DNA of 64,000 nucleotides from Acidisphaera sp. L21 (GTDB lineage: Bacteria > Pseudomonadota > Alphaproteobacteria > Acetobacterales > Acetobacteraceae). Position 1 is the stretch's first letter; every line of letters starts with the position of its first letter. Position numbers and translations under genes: made by a program. The notes under the pieces were generated by a model, which was given only the letters and a program-made list of their open reading frames with translations, had not been told where the DNA came from and ran no database searches. The DNA is taken from NCBI RefSeq assembly GCF_009765685.1, contig NZ_LMUY01000075.1, forward strand, positions 76,223 through 140,222, read 5' to 3'. This document shows, one piece after another, positions 61,324 to 64,000 of this stretch.

Positions 61324-61729
61324 CGCATGATCTCCTTGCTGGTTCCGAGATAGTGAGGCGGCGTCCGATCGGCAACCGCGCCCTCGGTGGCGTCCCGGTG
61401 GGCGAGCACGCGCCATGCGTGCGCCGGGGTGCTATCGAAGTGGCGCCGTTCTACCCGGCGGCCCGCAGACCCACCGTGCTGTCGATCCCATGCCGTATTG
61501 CCTGTGCAGGCTGCCCATGATCGCTCGGCAACCGAATACCACGGTTGGCATTGTCGCCCAAAATGTCGCGCCAAGAGGCAGAGCCCGGTGGTTCCGTCGC
61601 CCCCGGGGCCGACAAGCAGACGATGGCAAACAAGGTACGAGGAGGCTGCATATGTCCGACTTCTGCCATTTCGTTAAGGCTTGACGCAAAATGGCCCGAA
61701 TAGTTTCGGGCATGGCTGAGCAGTTGATA
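61324..61729. other. Intergenic region between ilvA-type gene and msrB
   Basis: This 406-nt region upstream of msrB contains no convincing gene; short open frames exist on both strands but lack ribosome sites and domain matches. It holds the terminator of the dehydratase gene at 61687-61711 and presumably the msrB promoter. Confidence 0.45.
61687..61711 (-). terminator. Terminator of the threonine dehydratase gene
   Basis: On the minus strand, GCCCGAA and TTCGGGC (61711-61705 with 61700-61694) form a 7-bp stem with a 4-nt loop, followed by CATTTTGCG. It lies 19 nt after the dehydratase stop. Confidence 0.6.
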
Positions 61730-62926
61730 CTACGCCCGCCGGACGACGTAACGCTCTTCCAGATAGGCGGAAATCTCGTTGGCATGGATCGGGTCGCGGG
61801 CTTCCACGATCACCTCCAACTCCGCCGTCTGCACGGAGGGGGCCGCAAAGAGCCGCTTATGCGTGACCTCGATGACGTTGCCGCCCTTCGTGGCGATACG
61901 GCCCGCGATGTCGGCCAACACGCCGGGCCGGTCGGGTATTTCCAGCAGCAGCCGCAGCAGCCGCCCATCCCGCAGCAACCCGCGCAGTAGCACGTTGGCC
62001 AGGATACGGGCGTCGATATTACCGCCACACACCACCGTTGCGACCCGGCGCCCGCGAAACCGCTCCGGAAACGCCAGCAGCGCCGCAACGCCAGTTGCGC
62101 CCGCACCCTCCGCGACCAGCTTGGCGCCCTCCGCGAGGAGGGAGATTGCGTCTTCGACCACCCGCTCCGGCACCACCACGACGTCGCTGACATGGGCGCG
62201 GATGACCTCCAGCGGGGCGACGCCGATGTCGCGCACGGCAATCCCCTCCGCGATGGTCGGGCCGCCCACCTGCACCGGCTTGCCGGCCAACATCTGGCTC
62301 AGCGACGCATAGCCCGCAACCTCGACCCCGATCACTTCCAGCCCCGGACGCAGCGCCGCTGCCGCCACTGCGCAGCCGGCGATCATGCCGCCACCGCCCA
62401 CGGGGATCAGCAGCGCGTCCAATTCCCCCGCATCTTCCAGCAATTCCAGCGCCAGCGTGCCCTGGCCGGCCATCACTGCCTCATCATCGTAGGGATGCAC
62501 GAACACCAGCCCCTGCTCGGCCGCCATCTCACGGGCGTGCTGGGCAGTTTCCACCAGCGTTTCGCCGAACAATACCACCTTCGCGCCCCACGCAGCGGTG
62601 CGGGACACCTTGGTCGCCGGGGTGAACAGCGGCATGACGATGGTAGCCGCAATCCCCGCCAGCCCGGCGTGCCGCGCCACCGCCTGCGCATGGTTACCCG
62701 CCGACATGGCGATCACGCCCGCCTGGCGCTCCCCCTCCGTCAGCATCGCCAGCTTGTTGGCCGCGCCCCGCTCCTTGAACGAGCCGATGGCCTGCAGGCT
62801 CTCCAACTTCAGCGTCACGTGGGCGCCGGTCGCGCGGCTCACCGCGTCGGAGTGGAGCGAGGGCGTGCGGATCACCCGCCCCGCAATGCGACCGGCTGCG
62901 GCCTGCACATCGGCGAGCGTGATCAT
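61730..62926 (-). CDS. Threonine ammonia-lyase with ACT domain
   Basis: This 398-residue enzyme has the PLP lysine Lys51 in GSFKERGA, ASAGNHAQ-type MSAGNHAQAV, and the phosphate-binding IPVGGGGMIAG. A C-terminal ACT-like domain (LLEIPDRPGVLADIAGRIATKGGNV split over two segments, then ELEVIVEARD) suggests allosteric control. It converts threonine to 2-oxobutyrate and ammonia, for isoleucine biosynthesis or catabolism. The length (about 400) is that of the short TdcB-ACT/IlvA2 type rather than the long IlvA. Confidence 0.9.
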   Translation of the reverse strand: MITLADVQAAAGRIAGRVIRTPSLHSDAVSRATGAHVTLKLESLQAIGSFKERGAANKLAMLTEGERQAGVIAMSAGNHAQAVARHAGLAGIAATIVMPLFTPATKVSRTAAWGAKVVLFGETLVETAQHAREMAAEQGLVFVHPYDDEAVMAGQGTLALELLEDAGELDALLIPVGGGGMIAGCAVAAAALRPGLEVIGVEVAGYASLSQMLAGKPVQVGGPTIAEGIAVRDIGVAPLEVIRAHVSDVVVVPERVVEDAISLLAEGAKLVAEGAGATGVAALLAFPERFRGRRVATVVCGGNIDARILANVLLRGLLRDGRLLRLLLEIPDRPGVLADIAGRIATKGGNVIEVTHKRLFAAPSVQTAELEVIVEARDPIHANEISAYLEERYVVRRA

Positions 62927-62988
62927 GGCGATCCTATCGGACTATGACAAAGAAACTGCGCCGCCCCACGAGGCCGGAGGGCGCGCCG

Positions 62989-63462
62989 TTAAATGAACGA
63001 GAGCGCCAGGATCTCGTAGGTGCGATCACCGCCGGGTGCCGGCACGGAAATCGTAGCGCCGACCTTCTTGTTGATCAGCGCCTTGGCCAACGGCGAGGAA
63101 ATCGACAGCCGCGCCTGCTTGATGTCGGCTTCGTGCACGCCAACGATCTGGTAGGTCGCTTCCTTATCCGTCTCCTCGTCCACCAGCGTCACATGCGCAC
63201 CGAACTTCACGGTATCGCCAGATAGGCTCGACGGGTCGATGACCTCGGCGCCAGAAATGATCTCGCCCAGCTCCAGAATCCGTCCCTCGATGAAGGACTG
63301 ACGTTCCCGCGCGGCATCGTATTCCGCGTTCTCGCTCAGATCGCCGTGGCTTCGCGCCTCGGCAATCGCGCGGATCACGGCCGGGCGCTCTTGCGACTTG
63401 AGCGTGCGCAGCTCGTCCTCGAGACGAACCAGGCCGGGAGCGGTCATCGGAAATTTCTGCAA
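62989..63462 (-). CDS. greA: Transcription elongation factor GreA
   Basis: This 157-residue GreA has the N-terminal coiled coil with the catalytic loop [12 protein letters not shown], which reaches into the RNA polymerase secondary channel, and the C-terminal FKBP-like domain ([30 protein letters not shown]). It rescues backtracked polymerase by transcript cleavage. It lies downstream of carB in the order typical of Alphaproteobacteria. Confidence 0.96.
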   Translation of the reverse strand: MQKFPMTAPGLVRLEDELRTLKSQERPAVIRAIAEARSHGDLSENAEYDAARERQSFIEGRILELGEIISGAEVIDPSSLSGDTVKFGAHVTLVDEETDKEATYQIVGVHEADIKQARLSISSPLAKALINKKVGATISVPAPGGDRTYEILALSFI

Positions 63463-63548
63463 GATACGCGATTCCTGGCGTTATTCCGGGGCGTTCCGGG
63501 GTGGGCAGACACGAATTCGCAGCAGGCGGCTGTCTCGCCTACTGCGCT

Positions 63549-64000
63549 TCAGAACGATCCGCGAAAGTAGGACTGAAGCGGAGCGACTTCAAGCGTCCCC
63601 GCTTTCAATGCTGCTATGGCATGGACCGCGGCCCGTGCCCCGGCAATCGTCGTGTAGTGCGGAACCCCATGCGTCAGCGCGGAACGGCGTATGTCGAAGC
63701 TGTCCGTCAGCGACTGTGCCCCGCTTGCCGTGTTGATCACCAGTTGGATGTCGCCGGACCGGATGGCGTCCACGCAGTGCGGGCGACCCTCCAGCACCTT
63801 GTTCATGGGCTTCACCGCAATCCCCGCATCGGCGATACGTTTGGCCGTGCCAGATGTGGCGGCGATGGCGAACCCCATCGTCGTCAACCGCCGTGCCATG
63901 GCGACCAGGTTCTGCTTGTCCGCATCGCGAACCGACAAAAACACCGTCCCGCTCAGCGGCAGCTTCACCCCGGCCCCCAGCTGCGCCTTGGCGAAGGCGC
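63549..64000 (-). CDS. carB: Carbamoyl-phosphate synthase large subunit, C-terminal end
   Basis: The frame is open to the right window edge, so only the last 150 residues are seen. They form the MGS-like allosteric domain: GTVFLSVRDADKQNLVAMAR, GFAIAATSGTAKRI, VLEGRPHCVDAIRSGDIQLVINT split across the middle, and RRSALTHGVPHYTTIAGARA. This is the regulatory domain for UMP, IMP and ornithine in CarB. greA follows 86 nt downstream. Confidence 0.92.
   Translation of the reverse strand, partial: AFAKAQLGAGVKLPLSGTVFLSVRDADKQNLVAMARRLTTMGFAIAATSGTAKRIADAGIAVKPMNKVLEGRPHCVDAIRSGDIQLVINTASGAQSLTDSFDIRRSALTHGVPHYTTIAGARAAVHAIAALKAGTLEVAPLQSYFRGSF

Noticed and set aside
61387-61785. Several short frames in the region upstream of msrB
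   Set aside because: None has a ribosome site or a protein-like composition; they overlap one another on both strands.
1-64000. tRNA, rRNA, CRISPR arrays, transposases and integrases
   Set aside because: No cloverleaf-like sequences, regularly spaced repeats or mobile-element proteins were seen by reading; a tRNAscan or CRISPR search would settle it.

Overview
This is a GC-rich (roughly two-thirds G+C by eye), densely packed chromosomal segment of an alphaproteobacterium. The gene content (GatCAB, carB next to greA, an alphaproteobacterial-style che operon with CheE- and CheD-like genes, many ABC substrate-binding proteins, a PhaR-type DNA-binding domain) fits Rhodospirillales/Acetobacteraceae best; this placement is inference. 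Starts are often GTG or TTG and many genes overlap by 1-8 nt, so co-directional runs are probably translationally coupled. I see no rRNA, tRNA, CRISPR array, insertion sequence, prophage or replication origin.

Layout. 1-2.5 kb: end of a PaaI-like thioesterase, a NUDIX hydrolase, a lone receiver-domain protein and an orphan Wzt-like ABC ATPase. 2.8-8.5 kb: lytic transglycosylase lipoprotein with a SPOR domain, a two-subunit 3-oxoacid CoA-transferase, a small secreted protein, and an operon of two transglutaminase-like proteins plus a Rap1a/Tai-like secreted protein. 8.5-18.5 kb: an orphan membrane-fusion-like protein, a peptide-type binding protein, CHRD, GNAT, DedA, a DoxX-like and LivK-like pair, PRC-barrel and MFS genes, and a thioesterase fused to a carrier-like domain lacking the attachment serine. 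18.8-26.3 kb: fused hydantoinase/oxoprolinase, a ParE-type toxin pair, FrnE-like DsbA, LysR facing a peroxiredoxin-like gene, DUF1684, and a 55-residue microprotein. 26.4-33.9 kb: ruvX facing gatC-gatA-X-gatB (X unknown), a small lipoprotein, sodB, an NDUFAF6-like protein, a slipin and a 61-residue PhaR-domain protein. 33.9-41.3 kb: DbpA-like RNA helicase and a complete oligopeptide ABC operon with a small lipoprotein gene inserted between the two ATPase genes. 41.3-49.2 kb: SDR, PLP-decarboxylase and xthA in overlapping order; a double cold-shock-domain gene with a strong terminator; a metallohydrolase; an amidase. 49.3-58.3 kb: a twelve-gene chemotaxis operon. 58.4-64 kb: a small membrane protein, a glycogen-debranching-type glucosidase, msrB, threonine dehydratase, greA and the end of carB.

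The best-integrated system is the chemotaxis operon: an MCP with almost no periplasmic domain, a STAS protein, CheY, CheA, CheW, CheR, CheB, a second CheY, CheD, an unknown acidic-tailed protein, a receiver that has lost its phosphorylation residues and ends in a FliM-like LSQ-EID-type motif, and a CheE-like protein. The last three genes are the strongest candidates for less-described biology. Other points worth following are the gene between gatA and gatB, the serine-less carrier-thioesterase fusion, the mini PhaR-domain protein and a microprotein that both have TGC/GCA dyads upstream, and the lipoprotein inside the oligopeptide transporter operon.
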